Source: Mesoflavibacter profundi
GTDB lineage: Bacteria > Bacteroidota > Bacteroidia > Flavobacteriales > Flavobacteriaceae
Direction: 5' to 3'
Assembly (NCBI RefSeq): GCF_014764305.1
Contig: NZ_CP061703.1
Span: forward strand, 881,501-945,500
Length of the DNA stretch: 64,000 bases
Shown: piece after piece, positions 50,192-59,425 of the stretch
How the letters are laid out: each line of letters begins with the position of its first letter
Position numbering within the stretch: the stretch's first letter is position 1
The notes under the pieces: generated by a model
What the model saw: only the letters and a program-made list of their open reading frames with translations
What the model was told of the DNA's origin: nothing
The model's database searches: none
Program-made: the position numbers and the translations under genes

Positions 50192-50452
50192 TTAAGCTTT
50201 AAAAGGCTCTATAGAAACATAAGACTTGTTATCTTTTTTCTTTGTAAACTGTACAATACCATCTACTTGAGCGTGTAATGTATGGTCTTTACCTTGGTAT
50301 ACATTTTCACCTGGATGATGTGTGTTACCTCTTTGTCTAACGATAATATTACCTGCAATAGCAGCTTGACCACCAAAAATCTTAACACCTAATCGTTTCG
50401 ATTCTGATTCTCTACCGTTTTTAGAACTACCAACTCCTTTTTTATGAGCCAT
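50192..50452 (-). CDS. rpmA: 50S ribosomal protein L27
   Basis: An 86-residue ribosomal protein. The N-terminus [24 protein letters not shown] and [24 protein letters not shown] are canonical; the N-terminal tail reaches the peptidyl-transferase centre. There is no extra N-terminal peptide of the Firmicutes type that needs cleavage. It follows rplU by 38 bases in the usual rplU-rpmA order. Confidence 0.98.
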   Translation of the reverse strand: MAHKKGVGSSKNGRESESKRLGVKIFGGQAAIAGNIIVRQRGNTHHPGENVYQGKDHTLHAQVDGIVQFTKKKDNKSYVSIEPFKA

Positions 50453-50490
50453 GATCTTATGGTTTTATATTGTTATACTTAAGTGATAAA

Positions 50491-51135
50491 TTATGCTTTA
50501 CCACCATCTAATTCGTCTTGCCATTTCTTTAATTCATCCCACTTACCTTCAGCAGCTAATTCAGCTTGCTTTGGCCAAGTATCTGTAACGTGGTTACCAC
50601 GAACACCAGAGATAATTTCAGAAATTTTAGCAGCATCCGTTTTTGCTAATTCAGCAAAAGTTGAAATTCCTGCTTCTACTAATGTAGATGCGATTTTAGG
50701 TCCAATACCTTCAATCTTTTTTAAATCGTCTGCCTTTCCAGTAGATTTTACTGCTTTAGCTTCAGATTTTTTTTCTTCTTTTTTTGGAGCCGCTTTTTCA
50801 GCTTTCTTAGCTGGTTTAGCTCCAGAAGTTACGATGTTTTCAATAACAATTTCAGAAAGGTATTGTCTGTGTCCATTCTTTACACGGTAACCTTTTCTTC
50901 TTTTCTTTTTGAAAACAATAACTTTATCACCTTTAAGGTGCTTTAAGACTTTTGCACTAACTTGTGCTCCGCCTATAGCTGGGGCGCCAACAGTTACATC
51001 GCTACCATCTGCAATTAAAAGAACGTTATCAAATTCTACTTTGTCTCCTTCTTCTACTGCTAAACGGTTAACAAAAACTTTTTGGTCTTTCTCAACTTTA
51101 AATTGATGCCCTGCTATCTCTACAATTGCGTACAT
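50491..51135 (-). CDS. rplU: 50S ribosomal protein L21 with C-terminal helix-hairpin-helix extension
   Basis: A 214-residue protein, twice the length of ordinary L21. Residues 1-103 are L21 (MYAIVEIAGHQFKVEKDQ..., KKKRRKGYRVKNGHRQ). A Lys/Ala/Glu-rich linker (residues about 105-135) leads to a helix-hairpin-helix-like domain, DDLKKIEGIGPKIASTLVEAGISTFAELAKT, and a C-terminal helix ending DELDGGKA. The HhH part resembles nucleic-acid-binding modules and may contact rRNA or another factor at the ribosome surface. Its own promoter box is at 51197-51204. Confidence 0.95.
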   Translation of the reverse strand: MYAIVEIAGHQFKVEKDQKVFVNRLAVEEGDKVEFDNVLLIADGSDVTVGAPAIGGAQVSAKVLKHLKGDKVIVFKKKRRKGYRVKNGHRQYLSEIVIENIVTSGAKPAKKAEKAAPKKEEKKSEAKAVKSTGKADDLKKIEGIGPKIASTLVEAGISTFAELAKTDAAKISEIISGVRGNHVTDTWPKQAELAAEGKWDELKKWQDELDGGKA

Positions 51136-51196
51136 AGCGTAACGTTTTTATTAAATTAATTTAACTTTTTGCTTCCAAATTCTTAGAAAGCGGATG

Positions 51197-51204
51197 CAAA
51201 TATA
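51197..51204 (-). promoter_or_regulatory. -7 promoter box of rplU-rpmA
   Basis: Minus-strand TATATTTG matches TAnnTTTG, about 60 bases before the rplU ATG, leaving a 5' leader that could carry autoregulatory structure. Confidence 0.6.
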
Positions 51205-51231
51205 CTTCTAATTAATTAATCTACAAACGTT

Positions 51232-51684
51232 TTAAGCATTTTGAAGCATATTTCTACTTTTTTTAAACACTTGCATACAGGTTAATGTTAAAACTACTGT
51301 TGTTGCAAAACCCATTATGGCAACAACAAAAGACACTAATCCTATGTGTACATTATAGTCGTTAGCAAAAACCGTTAGTAATTGTTCTAAAAAATTCGGA
51401 TTAATTTCTGTAGCATAAAAAGTAAAAAATATTGTAAATAAAATTGCTGCTATAAACCCGGAAACAATACCTACGGTAAATCCACCGGTGTAACTAAAGG
51501 TATGTCCTTTTTCGTCTTTATAATGTTTTATTGCTTCATATATACCAAAACCAGTTATAAATCCATTAAATAAACTAAAAAATGGATTTGTGTGCCATCC
51601 AAAAGCTGCTAGTAGTAAAAAATAAGCGATTAAACCTGCTGTTATATACAGCCCATATTTTATGGGTAAAGAGATATTTTTCAT
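51232..51684 (-). CDS. DUF4199 membrane protein
   Basis: A 150-residue protein with four hydrophobic segments. The pattern (GLYITAGLIAYFLLLAAFG; FITGFGIYEAIKHYKDEKGHTFSYTGGFTVGIVSGFIAAILF) matches DUF4199, common in Bacteroidota and of unknown function. It is transcribed toward rplU and diverges from the M16 peptidase pair; no operon partner is evident. The 187-base upstream gap is AT-rich without a clear consensus promoter. Confidence 0.82.
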   Translation of the reverse strand: MKNISLPIKYGLYITAGLIAYFLLLAAFGWHTNPFFSLFNGFITGFGIYEAIKHYKDEKGHTFSYTGGFTVGIVSGFIAAILFTIFFTFYATEINPNFLEQLLTVFANDYNVHIGLVSFVVAIMGFATTVVLTLTCMQVFKKSRNMLQNA

Positions 51685-51871
51685 AGTTTTTTTATTTTAT
51701 TGGTTATCAACATTATAAGTTCGTGATTTTCTTTTAAAATTTTAAATATTTGGTGTTAATTTTTTCTCAAAACTTAAAACAACTAGTTACTATTATTATT
51801 TTTGTTAAAAAGTGTAACAAAATTTATTTTTTGATACATATACCTTAAACTGATAATAAAATAATTTAAAC

Positions 51872-53197
51872 ATGAAAAAAAGTTTATTTTCATTAGCTGC
51901 TTTGGTATTAGCTGGTTTTACTACTAATGCACAAGAAGTTAAGTATGAAGAGTATGATTTAGATAACGGTATGCACGTTATTTTACATCAAGACAATTCT
52001 GCTCCTGTGGTAACTACATCTGTAATGTATCACGTAGGTGCAAAAGACGAAAATCCAGAACGTACTGGTTTTGCCCATTTTTTTGAGCACCTTTTATTTG
52101 AAGGCACAGAAAACATTGCTCGTGGCGAATGGTTTACTATTGTGACTTCTCAAGGAGGAAGCAACAATGCAAACACAACCGATGATAGAACTTATTATTA
52201 CGAAGTTTTCCCTTCTAACAGTGTCGAATTAGGACTATGGATGGAATCTGAAAGACTTTTACATCCTGTTATTAATCAAGATGGTGTAGATACACAAAAC
52301 GAAGTAGTTAAAGAAGAAAAACGTTTACGTGTAGACAATTCTCCTTACGGTAAATTCTTTGAAAACGTAAAGAAGAACATGTTTAAAAAGCATCCTTACC
52401 GTTGGACTACAATTGGTGAAATGGAACATTTAGATGCTGCAACATTAGAAGAGTTTCAAGCATTCAACAAAAAATTCTATGTACCTAATAACGCTGTTCT
52501 AGTTGTTGCTGGAGATATTAATGTACCAGAGGTTAAAAAAATGATCAAAGATTACTTTGGACCAATTCCAAGAGGTGAAGAAGTAACAAGAAACTTTCCT
52601 AAAGAAGATCCTATAACGCAGCCTATTACTGCTACTGCTTACGATGCAAACATACAAATACCTGCAATTGTAGCTGCTTACCGTACGCCTTCTATGAAAG
52701 ATAGAGATGCTTATGTTTTAGACATGTTATCTACTTACTTAAGTAGCGGAAAATCTTCAGTATTATATAAAAAATTAGTTGACGAGAAAAAAATGGCTTT
52801 ACAAGTAGGTGCATTTAATAACAGTCAAGAAGATTACGGGACTTACATTTTATTTGGTCTTCCTTTAGGTGAAACTAAACTTGAAGATATAATGAAAGAA
52901 ATTGATGAAGAAATAGTTAAAGTACAAAACGAGTTAATTTCTGAAAGAGATTATCAAAAACTACAAAACATCTTCGAAAATCAATTTGTAAACTCAAATT
53001 CTAGCGTAGAAGGAATTGCTAGCTCTTTAGCAACTTACTACATGTTATATGGTAACACAGATTTAATTAATACTGAAATTGACATCTACAGATCAATTAC
53101 AAGAGAAGAAATTAAAGAAGTAGCAAAAAAATACTTAAATCCTAATCAAAGATTACTTTTAGAGTATTTACCAGAATCTGAAAAAGCTAGCGAATAA
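51872..53197 (+). CDS. M16 family zinc peptidase (catalytic member)
   Basis: A 441-residue exported protein with a signal peptide (MKKSLFSLAALVLAGFTTNA). The inverted zinc motif HFFEH has ligands His69 and His73 and catalytic Glu72, and a downstream Glu ligand lies in NEVVKEEKRLR. This is a pitrilysin/insulinase-type peptidase with the two-domain layout. The next gene, 44 bases later, encodes a second M16 protein without the motif, matching the catalytic/non-catalytic pairs known in this family. It should act in the periplasm on peptides. Confidence 0.92.
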   Translation: MKKSLFSLAALVLAGFTTNAQEVKYEEYDLDNGMHVILHQDNSAPVVTTSVMYHVGAKDENPERTGFAHFFEHLLFEGTENIARGEWFTIVTSQGGSNNANTTDDRTYYYEVFPSNSVELGLWMESERLLHPVINQDGVDTQNEVVKEEKRLRVDNSPYGKFFENVKKNMFKKHPYRWTTIGEMEHLDAATLEEFQAFNKKFYVPNNAVLVVAGDINVPEVKKMIKDYFGPIPRGEEVTRNFPKEDPITQPITATAYDANIQIPAIVAAYRTPSMKDRDAYVLDMLSTYLSSGKSSVLYKKLVDEKKMALQVGAFNNSQEDYGTYILFGLPLGETKLEDIMKEIDEEIVKVQNELISERDYQKLQNIFENQFVNSNSSVEGIASSLATYYMLYGNTDLINTEIDIYRSITREEIKEVAKKYLNPNQRLLLEYLPESEKASE

Positions 53198-53241
53198 TTG
53201 ACATAAATTAGTTTAGGCTATTTTACAAAATATAAAAACAC

Positions 53242-55323
53242 ATGAAAACAAAAATAACAGCACTATTAGCCGTATTGTTCATATCAATTACTGCAACAGC
53301 TCAAATTGATAGATCTGTACAACCTAAACCAGGTCCAGCACCAAGTATTACACTTGAAGTTCCTGGAGAATTTGAATTAAAAAATGGACTTAAAGTTTTA
53401 GTTGTAGAAAACCATAAATTACCTCGCGTTTCTTACTCTTTAACAATAGACAATAAACCTATTGTAGAAGGTGACAAAGCTGGAGTTTCTAGTATGCTTG
53501 GCGCTTTACTTGGTAACGGTACAACATCAATCTCTAAAGATCAATTTAACGAAGAAATAGATTTTTTAGGAGCTAGATTAAGCTTTGGATCAAGTAATGC
53601 TTACGCGTCGTCGTTATCTAAATACTCAGAGCGTATTTTAGAATTAATGGCAGATGCTGCAATCAATCCTTTATTTTCTGAAGAAGAATTTCAGAAAGAA
53701 AAAGATAAGATGATTGAAAACATTAAAAGCTCTGATAAAAGTGTAGATGCTATAGCAGGTCGTGTTGGAACCGCTTTATCTTACGGTAAAAAACATCCTT
53801 ACGGCGAGTTTGTTACAGAAGAAACAATAAATAATATCACATTAGATAATGTTAGAGCTTTTTATCAAAAGTACTTTAATCCAAACAACGCATATTTAGT
53901 TGTTGTTGGTGATGTAGATTTTAAAACAGTAGAAAAGCAAGTAAAAAAATACTTTAAAAACTGGGAAAAAGGAATAGACTTTACAACTAACCTAATTAAC
54001 CCAAGTCCAAATGTACCGTCAACTCAGATTAATTTTGTTGACATGCCAAACGCTGTACAATCTAACATTTCTCTTACAAATAATGCTGATTTAAAAATGA
54101 ATGATGAAGATTATCATGCAGTTTTAATCGCTAACAAAATTTTAGGAGGTGGATTTAACAGCTACCTTAACATGAATTTACGTGAAGAGCATGGTTATAC
54201 TTATGGTGCAAGATCTAGCGTAGGCACATCGCGTTATGGCGCTTCAAGATTTACTGCTGGAGCAGCTGTAAGAAATATGGTTACAGATAGCGCGGTTGTG
54301 CAAACATTAAAAGAAATTAAAAGAATAAAAACAGAACCTGTAACTGCACAAGAGTTAAAAAATGCTAAATCTAAATACGTAGGTGATTTTGTATTAGCTT
54401 TAGAAAGTCCGCAAACTATAGCTAGATACGCTTTAAACATTAAGTTAAACAACTTACCTAAAGACTTTTACAAAACCTATTTAGAAAAAATAAATGCTGT
54501 AACTGCAGAAGATGTAAATCGTGTTGCAAACAAGTATTTTAAACCAGAAAATGCAAGAATTGTAATTGTAGGTAAAGGAAGTGACGTAATTTCTAATTTA
54601 GAAAAAACAGGTTTACCAATTAAATATTTTGACACTTATGCAAATCCAGTAGAAAAACCAGTGTTTTCTAAACCAATTCCAGAAGGTGTTACTGCGCAAA
54701 GCGTAATAGATAATTACATTAAAGCTATTGGAGGAAAATCAAACTTAGATGCTGTTAAAACAGTATTAATGTCTGGAGATGTTAAAATAGATGGTGTACC
54801 AATTCCTTTAACTGCTGAAGTTAAATACATGATTGCTTCAAATAAAGAATCTGTAGAAATTAATGCAGAAGGTATGGGAACAATCATGAAACAAAAGTGG
54901 AATGGAACTACTGGTTATGCAGAGCAACAAGGTATGAAAAGACCTTTAACTGAAGATCAAATTGCTGAGAAAAAAGCAGAACCAGGTTTATTTGCCGAAA
55001 CTAAATTTGACATGAATAATGTACAATTAGAAAGCATAGTAGATATTAATGGTAAAGACCACTATAAAGTAAAAGTAATAATAGGAGAAGATAACGTTTA
55101 CAGGTTTTATGATGTAGAAACTGGATTACTAACTCAAGTAGAGAGCAGTAAAGAAGTACAAGGTCAAGAAATTAAATCTGTGGTTACTTACAACAATTAC
55201 TCTCCAGTAAATGGTGTACAAATCCCTTATGGACAAACTGTAGTTACTGGACCACAAACTATTGCAATGAATTTTAAAGCTATTAAAGTAAACGAAGGTG
55301 TTACAGACGCAGACTTTGAATAA
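53242..55323 (+). CDS. M16 family protein, non-catalytic subunit with C-terminal extra domain
   Basis: A 693-residue exported protein (signal MKTKITALLAVLFISITATA). Residues 35-465 are two M16 domains; the HxxEH position is replaced by SSMLGALLGNGT, so it is not catalytic, but it keeps the NEEIDFLGARLSFGS and REEHGYTYGARSSV segments used for substrate binding. Residues about 480-693 (VIDNYIKAIGGKSNLDAVKTVLMSGDVK...) form an extra beta-rich domain resembling outer-membrane lipoprotein/LolA-like carriers. It probably pairs with the preceding peptidase. Confidence 0.9.
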   Translation: MKTKITALLAVLFISITATAQIDRSVQPKPGPAPSITLEVPGEFELKNGLKVLVVENHKLPRVSYSLTIDNKPIVEGDKAGVSSMLGALLGNGTTSISKDQFNEEIDFLGARLSFGSSNAYASSLSKYSERILELMADAAINPLFSEEEFQKEKDKMIENIKSSDKSVDAIAGRVGTALSYGKKHPYGEFVTEETINNITLDNVRAFYQKYFNPNNAYLVVVGDVDFKTVEKQVKKYFKNWEKGIDFTTNLINPSPNVPSTQINFVDMPNAVQSNISLTNNADLKMNDEDYHAVLIANKILGGGFNSYLNMNLREEHGYTYGARSSVGTSRYGASRFTAGAAVRNMVTDSAVVQTLKEIKRIKTEPVTAQELKNAKSKYVGDFVLALESPQTIARYALNIKLNNLPKDFYKTYLEKINAVTAEDVNRVANKYFKPENARIVIVGKGSDVISNLEKTGLPIKYFDTYANPVEKPVFSKPIPEGVTAQSVIDNYIKAIGGKSNLDAVKTVLMSGDVKIDGVPIPLTAEVKYMIASNKESVEINAEGMGTIMKQKWNGTTGYAEQQGMKRPLTEDQIAEKKAEPGLFAETKFDMNNVQLESIVDINGKDHYKVKVIIGEDNVYRFYDVETGLLTQVESSKEVQGQEIKSVVTYNNYSPVNGVQIPYGQTVVTGPQTIAMNFKAIKVNEGVTDADFE

Positions 55324-55344
55324 AAATTGTTTTTAATCAGTATT

Positions 55345-55378
55345 AAAAATCCGGAGTTTTTAACTTCGGATTTTTTTT
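55345..55378. terminator. Terminator between M16 operon and DMT transporter gene
   Basis: AAAAATCCGGAG (55345-55356) pairs with CTTCGGATTTTT (55364-55375) with one wobble pair, followed by T residues that run into the convergent gene's end. Confidence 0.85.
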
Positions 55379-56253
55379 GGCTTTTTATTAGCTAAATATA
55401 CACCTAATAAAATTATAATTGTACCCAAACCTTGTGTCCAACTAAAGGTTTCATTATCTAAAAGTCCCCAAAATAAAGCAACAATAGGCATAATATATGT
55501 CACAGAAGACGCAAAAACAGGCGTAGACATTTGTACTAACTTATTAAATAAAACCTTAGCCAAAGCTGTCCCAAAAAAGGATAAAACAGCAACAAATCCT
55601 ATAGACGTTAAAAATGTATTGTTTTTAAAATTTTCTACTTTAAAAAAATCTGTAAAAGCCAAGATTACTAAAGCAGGTAAAAATATTACAACATAATTTC
55701 CTGTAGCGATACTTAGCGGCTTAACATCTTGTAAATATTTTTTAATAATATTTACATTTATTGCATACATAATCGTGCTTAAAATAACAAAAGTCGCATA
55801 CAAATAATTTTGATTTGGGTTAAGCTCTGCGCCTTTCATTATTAAAATAGATGTACCAATAAAACCTATAATTACACCCAAAACTTGTCTGGTATTTGTA
55901 GCTATTTTAAAAATAGCAGCGCCAAGTAACACTGTATTTAATGGCACTAAACTGTTTAAAATAGAAGCAACTGCACTATCAATTTCGGTTTCTGCGATTG
56001 CGAAAAAAAACGAAGGAAAGAAAGAACCCATAAATCCAGATAAAGCTATCCATTTCCAAGATTCCTTTTTAATAGATTTTATAGATTTAAATCCAGCAAT
56101 AAACAAAAATAAACCTGTAATTATGGTGCGCAATGCTCCTAATTGATAAGCATTTAAACCTAATAAAGACTTTTTAATTAAAATAAAAGATGTGCCCCAA
56201 ATTAAAGAAAGTAGTATTAAATAAACCCATTTTAAGCCGTTAGTTGTTTTCAT
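55360..56253 (-). CDS. EamA/DMT-superfamily transporter
   Basis: A 297-residue inner-membrane protein with ten hydrophobic segments in two EamA repeats; the first begins LILLSLIWGTSFILIKKSLLG and the second LYATFVILSTIMYAINVNIIKKYL, and the C-terminus is lysine-rich. These drug/metabolite transporters export amino acids, nucleotides or other metabolites; the substrate here is unknown. Stand-alone gene between convergent M16 genes and the divergent HMA lipoprotein. Confidence 0.88.
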   Translation of the reverse strand: MKTTNGLKWVYLILLSLIWGTSFILIKKSLLGLNAYQLGALRTIITGLFLFIAGFKSIKSIKKESWKWIALSGFMGSFFPSFFFAIAETEIDSAVASILNSLVPLNTVLLGAAIFKIATNTRQVLGVIIGFIGTSILIMKGAELNPNQNYLYATFVILSTIMYAINVNIIKKYLQDVKPLSIATGNYVVIFLPALVILAFTDFFKVENFKNNTFLTSIGFVAVLSFFGTALAKVLFNKLVQMSTPVFASSVTYIMPIVALFWGLLDNETFSWTQGLGTIIILLGVYLANKKPKKIRS

Positions 56254-56310
56254 AGTTAGTTATTACGGCACAAAAATCGGACTTAAATACAAATAAAGAA
56301 ACATATTTAT

Positions 56311-56318
56311 TAGTTTTG
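56311..56318 (+). promoter_or_regulatory. -7 promoter box of the HMA lipoprotein gene
   Basis: TAGTTTTG matches TAnnTTTG, 33 bases before the ATG at 56352. Confidence 0.5.
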
Positions 56319-56351
56319 TATTTATCAATTTATAAATAAATACTATTTAAT

Positions 56352-56921
56352 ATGAAATCTTTAAAAACTATAGTAACCGTTTTTACTATTATGCTTTTTG
56401 CTTTTAGTTGTAAAAAAGAAACTCAACCAGAAGTTGTTACATCTCCAAATAGCGAGGTTAGCACAGCTACAGAAGTTGCTAAATTAGATACAAATGCTAC
56501 TTATGCAAAAGCTGAATTTACTATCGAAGGTATGACTTGCGCAATGGGTTGTGCAAAAACTATCGAAAAGAAAATGGCTAAAATGGAAGGTGTAAAATCT
56601 GCAAAAGTAGACTTTGACAAGAAATTAGCTATGGTAGAGTATGATGAAGCTAAAGTTAATACTACTAGCTTAGAAAACACTGTTACAAGTGTTGCAGATC
56701 AATACAAAGTTACAGACATGAAAACTGTAGAAAACTTCTCTTCAGATAAAAAAGAATGTACTGCAAAATGTAAATCAGACTGTACTAAAAAAGATTGTAG
56801 CGATTGTGCTGCAAAAAAAGCGGCATGTAAAGAAAAATGCGCTAACAAAACAGAAGCAGAAAAAATGGCTTGCGCTAAAGATTGTAAAAAAGCGTGTTGT
56901 GCAAAAGTTGAAAAAGCATAA
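56352..56921 (+). CDS. Heavy-metal-associated (HMA) lipoprotein with Cys-rich tail
   Basis: A 189-residue exported lipoprotein (lipobox LFAFSC, Cys20). Residues about 50-120 are an HMA metal-binding domain with EGMTCAMGCAKTIEKKMAKMEGV, where the usual CxxC is spaced as C-A-M-G-C. The last 55 residues hold 11 cysteines in a Lys-rich, repetitive context (KECTAKCKSDCTKKDC, AKDCKKACC) resembling a metallothionein. It likely binds copper or zinc at the cell envelope. It has its own promoter and terminator. Confidence 0.88.
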   Translation: MKSLKTIVTVFTIMLFAFSCKKETQPEVVTSPNSEVSTATEVAKLDTNATYAKAEFTIEGMTCAMGCAKTIEKKMAKMEGVKSAKVDFDKKLAMVEYDEAKVNTTSLENTVTSVADQYKVTDMKTVENFSSDKKECTAKCKSDCTKKDCSDCAAKKAACKEKCANKTEAEKMACAKDCKKACCAKVEKA

Positions 56922-56940
56922 TAAACAACTTATAATCATA

Positions 56941-56972
56941 AAAAAAGCCTCGAGACATCGAGGCTTTTTTTA
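56941..56972. terminator. Bidirectional terminator
   Basis: AAAAAAGCCTCGA (56941-56953) pairs with TCGAGGCTTTTTT (56958-56970), loop GACA, shared by the HMA lipoprotein gene and convergent gldD; it overlaps the gldD stop codon. Confidence 0.92.
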
Positions 56973-57554
56973 TTTCCATTCTATGGTTTCCATAATATGT
57001 TTTATGTCCTTTTGCAAATAGTGTGCAGCTGGTAAAATTGAGTCGTAATTTGGTTTAGCATAAAAGTATAAAGAACCTGTTAAGAAATGTTTTATACTAT
57101 CTGTTACATAAAATTGCGATTGGCTAGCAGCATTACCGCCAACTTCATAAAACATTCCGTAAACACGTCTTTCTTTGTTTTCGTAAACTTGTTCTGTAAT
57201 TTCGTCTGCTTTTCTTGTATGCTCTTGTGTAAAGTTTTGAGCATCTTTTAAAAACTTAGTAAGTTGTTCTTTACTATTTACTGTCTTATAGGTTAAATAA
57301 ATAGTTCCTTTAAGTTTACTGTATTCTAAATTTAATCCAAAACTTGTAGGATCGTTAGGTATTCTTTTAATTTTTACCGTATCACTTATTTGGTTTTTTT
57401 CAAAAGTAAACGGTAATTGCTTGATGTATTTAGTATAGTTTGCTTCAGGATATTCTAATCTTAAATATCCTTTTGGTTTAGGTATTGGATCGCTACCGCA
57501 ACCCATAAATGTTAGAATTAGTATCGCAAATAAACAAACGTTTTTAATTTTCAT
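56970..57554 (-). CDS. gldD: Gliding motility lipoprotein GldD
   Basis: A 194-residue lipoprotein (LTFMGC, Cys19 from the ATG at 57554) required for gliding and type IX secretion in Flavobacterium johnsoniae. Diagnostic segments are PKPKGYLRLEYPEANYTKY at the mature N-terminus and YEVGGNAASQSQFYVTDSIKHFLTGSLYF. An alternative ATG at 57572 overlaps the gldE stop as TAATG and would add six residues by coupled translation; the 57554 start gives the more typical signal peptide. Part of mutY-ssb-gldE-gldD. Confidence 0.93.
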   Translation of the reverse strand: MKIKNVCLFAILILTFMGCGSDPIPKPKGYLRLEYPEANYTKYIKQLPFTFEKNQISDTVKIKRIPNDPTSFGLNLEYSKLKGTIYLTYKTVNSKEQLTKFLKDAQNFTQEHTRKADEITEQVYENKERRVYGMFYEVGGNAASQSQFYVTDSIKHFLTGSLYFYAKPNYDSILPAAHYLQKDIKHIMETIEWK

Positions 57555-57571
57555 TTTAATAAGTAAATGCA

Positions 57572-58876
57572 TTAAGGCAAGGTAACCTTAACTCGTTTAA
57601 TTCTTTTTTTATCTAAAGACTCTATGGTAAAAACGTAATTTTCAAATTTTATTTTACTATTTCTTTTAGGAAATCCACCTGAGTTTTCTAGAATGAATCC
57701 TGCTAAAGTTTCGGCTTCTCCTTTATTGTCTTCAAAAATAGATTCGTCTTCGAGCTTAACTATTTTATAAAAGTCTTTTAATGCTGTTTTTCCTTCAAAA
57801 ACATAATTGTTGTTGTCAAGTTTAGAGAATATTAGATCTTCATCATCAAACTCGTCACTAATATCACCAACAATTTCTTCTATAATATCTTCTAAAGACA
57901 CTACACCAGACGTGCCTCCATACTCGTCTACCACAACAGCTAAATGCACTTTTTTCTCTTGAAACTCTGACATTAAATCGTCTAATTTTTTGTTCTCTGG
58001 CACAAAAAATGGATCGCGTAATAAAGATGTCCAATTAAAATCTGTTTCGTTTATATGTGGCAATAGATCTTTTACATATAAAATCCCTTTTATATTATCC
58101 ATATTGTCTTGATAAACCGGAATACGCGAATATCCATTATTTACTATATCGTCAACAATATCTTTATAGGGCAATTCTATATTTAATGCAAACACATCTA
58201 TTCTAGGTTGCATAACTTGTTTGGTATCTGTATTACCAAAACTTACAATACCTTGTAATATTTTTTGTTCTTCTTTTGTGGTATCATCTTCACTTGTTAA
58301 TTCTAATGCTTGTGATAATTGGTCGATACTTAAATTAGATTTTTGTTTCCCTAATTTGTTGTGTATTCCAATAGTTATACTTCGCATTGGCAAACTTAAT
58401 GGTGAAAATACAACGTCTAAAACACGTAGCGGATACGCCATAAAAGTGGCAAATTTTAAATTATTACGACTTGCGTAAATTTTAGGTAAAATCTCTCCAA
58501 ATAGAAGAATTAAAAAGGTAACAACTACAACGTCTAATATAAATTTTACAATAGCAGAAGATATACCTGCAAACATAAACTCACTTAAAAAAGCAAACAG
58601 TATTACTATACCTATGTTTATAAAATTATTTGCGACAAGAATTGTTGCTAATAACTTTTTAGGTCTTTCTAAAAGCTTTGTTATAATTTTTATTTGATTT
58701 TTTGCAGCTAGATCTTCGTCTTCAAGATCTGTTCTTGTTAAAGAAAACATTGCTACTTCTGCGCCAGAAATTAATGCAGAACCAATTAAAAGAACTACTA
58801 ATAGTGCAAAACCAAGCGCAATATTAATATTATCGCTGGTATTTAATAAAATTAGGCACAAGGGTTCAGGATCCAT
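57572..58876 (-). CDS. gldE: Gliding motility-associated membrane protein GldE (CNNM/HlyC family)
   Basis: A 434-residue protein. An N-terminal CNNM/DUF21 membrane domain (about residues 18-200, three or four segments; LISGAEVAMFSLTRTDLED) is followed by a CBS pair (residues about 210-330, PRIDVFALN... VHLAVVVDEYGGTSGVVSLEDIIEEIVGDISDEFDDED) and a CorC/HlyC domain at the C-terminus. It is a relative of magnesium-efflux proteins that in flavobacteria supports GldD function. It lies 15 bases downstream of ssb. Confidence 0.93.
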   Translation of the reverse strand: MDPEPLCLILLNTSDNINIALGFALLVVLLIGSALISGAEVAMFSLTRTDLEDEDLAAKNQIKIITKLLERPKKLLATILVANNFINIGIVILFAFLSEFMFAGISSAIVKFILDVVVVTFLILLFGEILPKIYASRNNLKFATFMAYPLRVLDVVFSPLSLPMRSITIGIHNKLGKQKSNLSIDQLSQALELTSEDDTTKEEQKILQGIVSFGNTDTKQVMQPRIDVFALNIELPYKDIVDDIVNNGYSRIPVYQDNMDNIKGILYVKDLLPHINETDFNWTSLLRDPFFVPENKKLDDLMSEFQEKKVHLAVVVDEYGGTSGVVSLEDIIEEIVGDISDEFDDEDLIFSKLDNNNYVFEGKTALKDFYKIVKLEDESIFEDNKGEAETLAGFILENSGGFPKRNSKIKFENYVFTIESLDKKRIKRVKVTLP

Positions 58877-58891
58877 ATATTATTTTAATGC

Positions 58892-59335
58892 TTAAAATGG
58901 AAGATCATCGTCTACTTCCGGTTGTTGTGTTTGTTGTGGTGTAGGATTGGTACTTACTGTTTTGTTTTGTGCATTTGCTGCATTGGTTTCAGATTCTTTT
59001 TTTGTACTTAAAAATGTAAAATCTGTTACTTGGATTTCAGTACTATATCTATCATTTCCAGTTTCGTCTTGCCACTTTCTAGTTTTAATACGTCCTTCTA
59101 CATACACCTTATCTCCTTTTGTAAGGTATTTTTCGCAAATTTCAGCAGCTTTATTTCTTACAACTATATTATGCCATTCTGTATTTGTAACACGCTCGTT
59201 AGTTTGCTTATTTGTGTAAGTTTCGTTAGTTGCAAGGGGAAAACGTCCTACACAACCACCACCTTCAAAATAGTGCATTTTTACTTCATCTCCCAAATGC
59301 CCAATAAGCATAACTTTATTTAGTGTTCCAGACAT
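58892..59335 (-). CDS. ssb: Single-stranded DNA-binding protein
   Basis: A 147-residue SSB. The OB fold starts TLNKVMLIGHLGDEVKMHYFEGG and contains TEWHNIVVRNKAAEICEKYLTKGDKVYVEGRIKTRKW. A Gln/Asn/Thr-rich linker leads to the acidic tip VDDDLPF, which recruits replication and repair enzymes. Its promoter box (59355-59362) lies 20 bases upstream. Order mutY-ssb-gldE-gldD is the flavobacterial standard. Confidence 0.96.
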   Translation of the reverse strand: MSGTLNKVMLIGHLGDEVKMHYFEGGGCVGRFPLATNETYTNKQTNERVTNTEWHNIVVRNKAAEICEKYLTKGDKVYVEGRIKTRKWQDETGNDRYSTEIQVTDFTFLSTKKESETNAANAQNKTVSTNPTPQQTQQPEVDDDLPF

Positions 59336-59354
59336 AGTATTATTGTATTAAGAC

Positions 59355-59362
59355 ACAAAATT
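59355..59362 (-). promoter_or_regulatory. -7 promoter box of ssb-gldE-gldD
   Basis: Minus-strand TAATTTTG matches TAnnTTTG, 20 bases before the ssb ATG. Confidence 0.55.
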
Positions 59363-59425
59363 AAAGATTTGTGCTTCACTGTTACTAAAATTAATAATTT
59401 TTTTTAAAGTGATTGTATTTAGATT

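Noticed and set aside
50483-50890. Plus-strand 135-codon frame opposite rplU
   Set aside because: It mirrors the Lys/Ala-rich linker and HhH part of L21 in antisense and has no recognisable features; rplU is certain.
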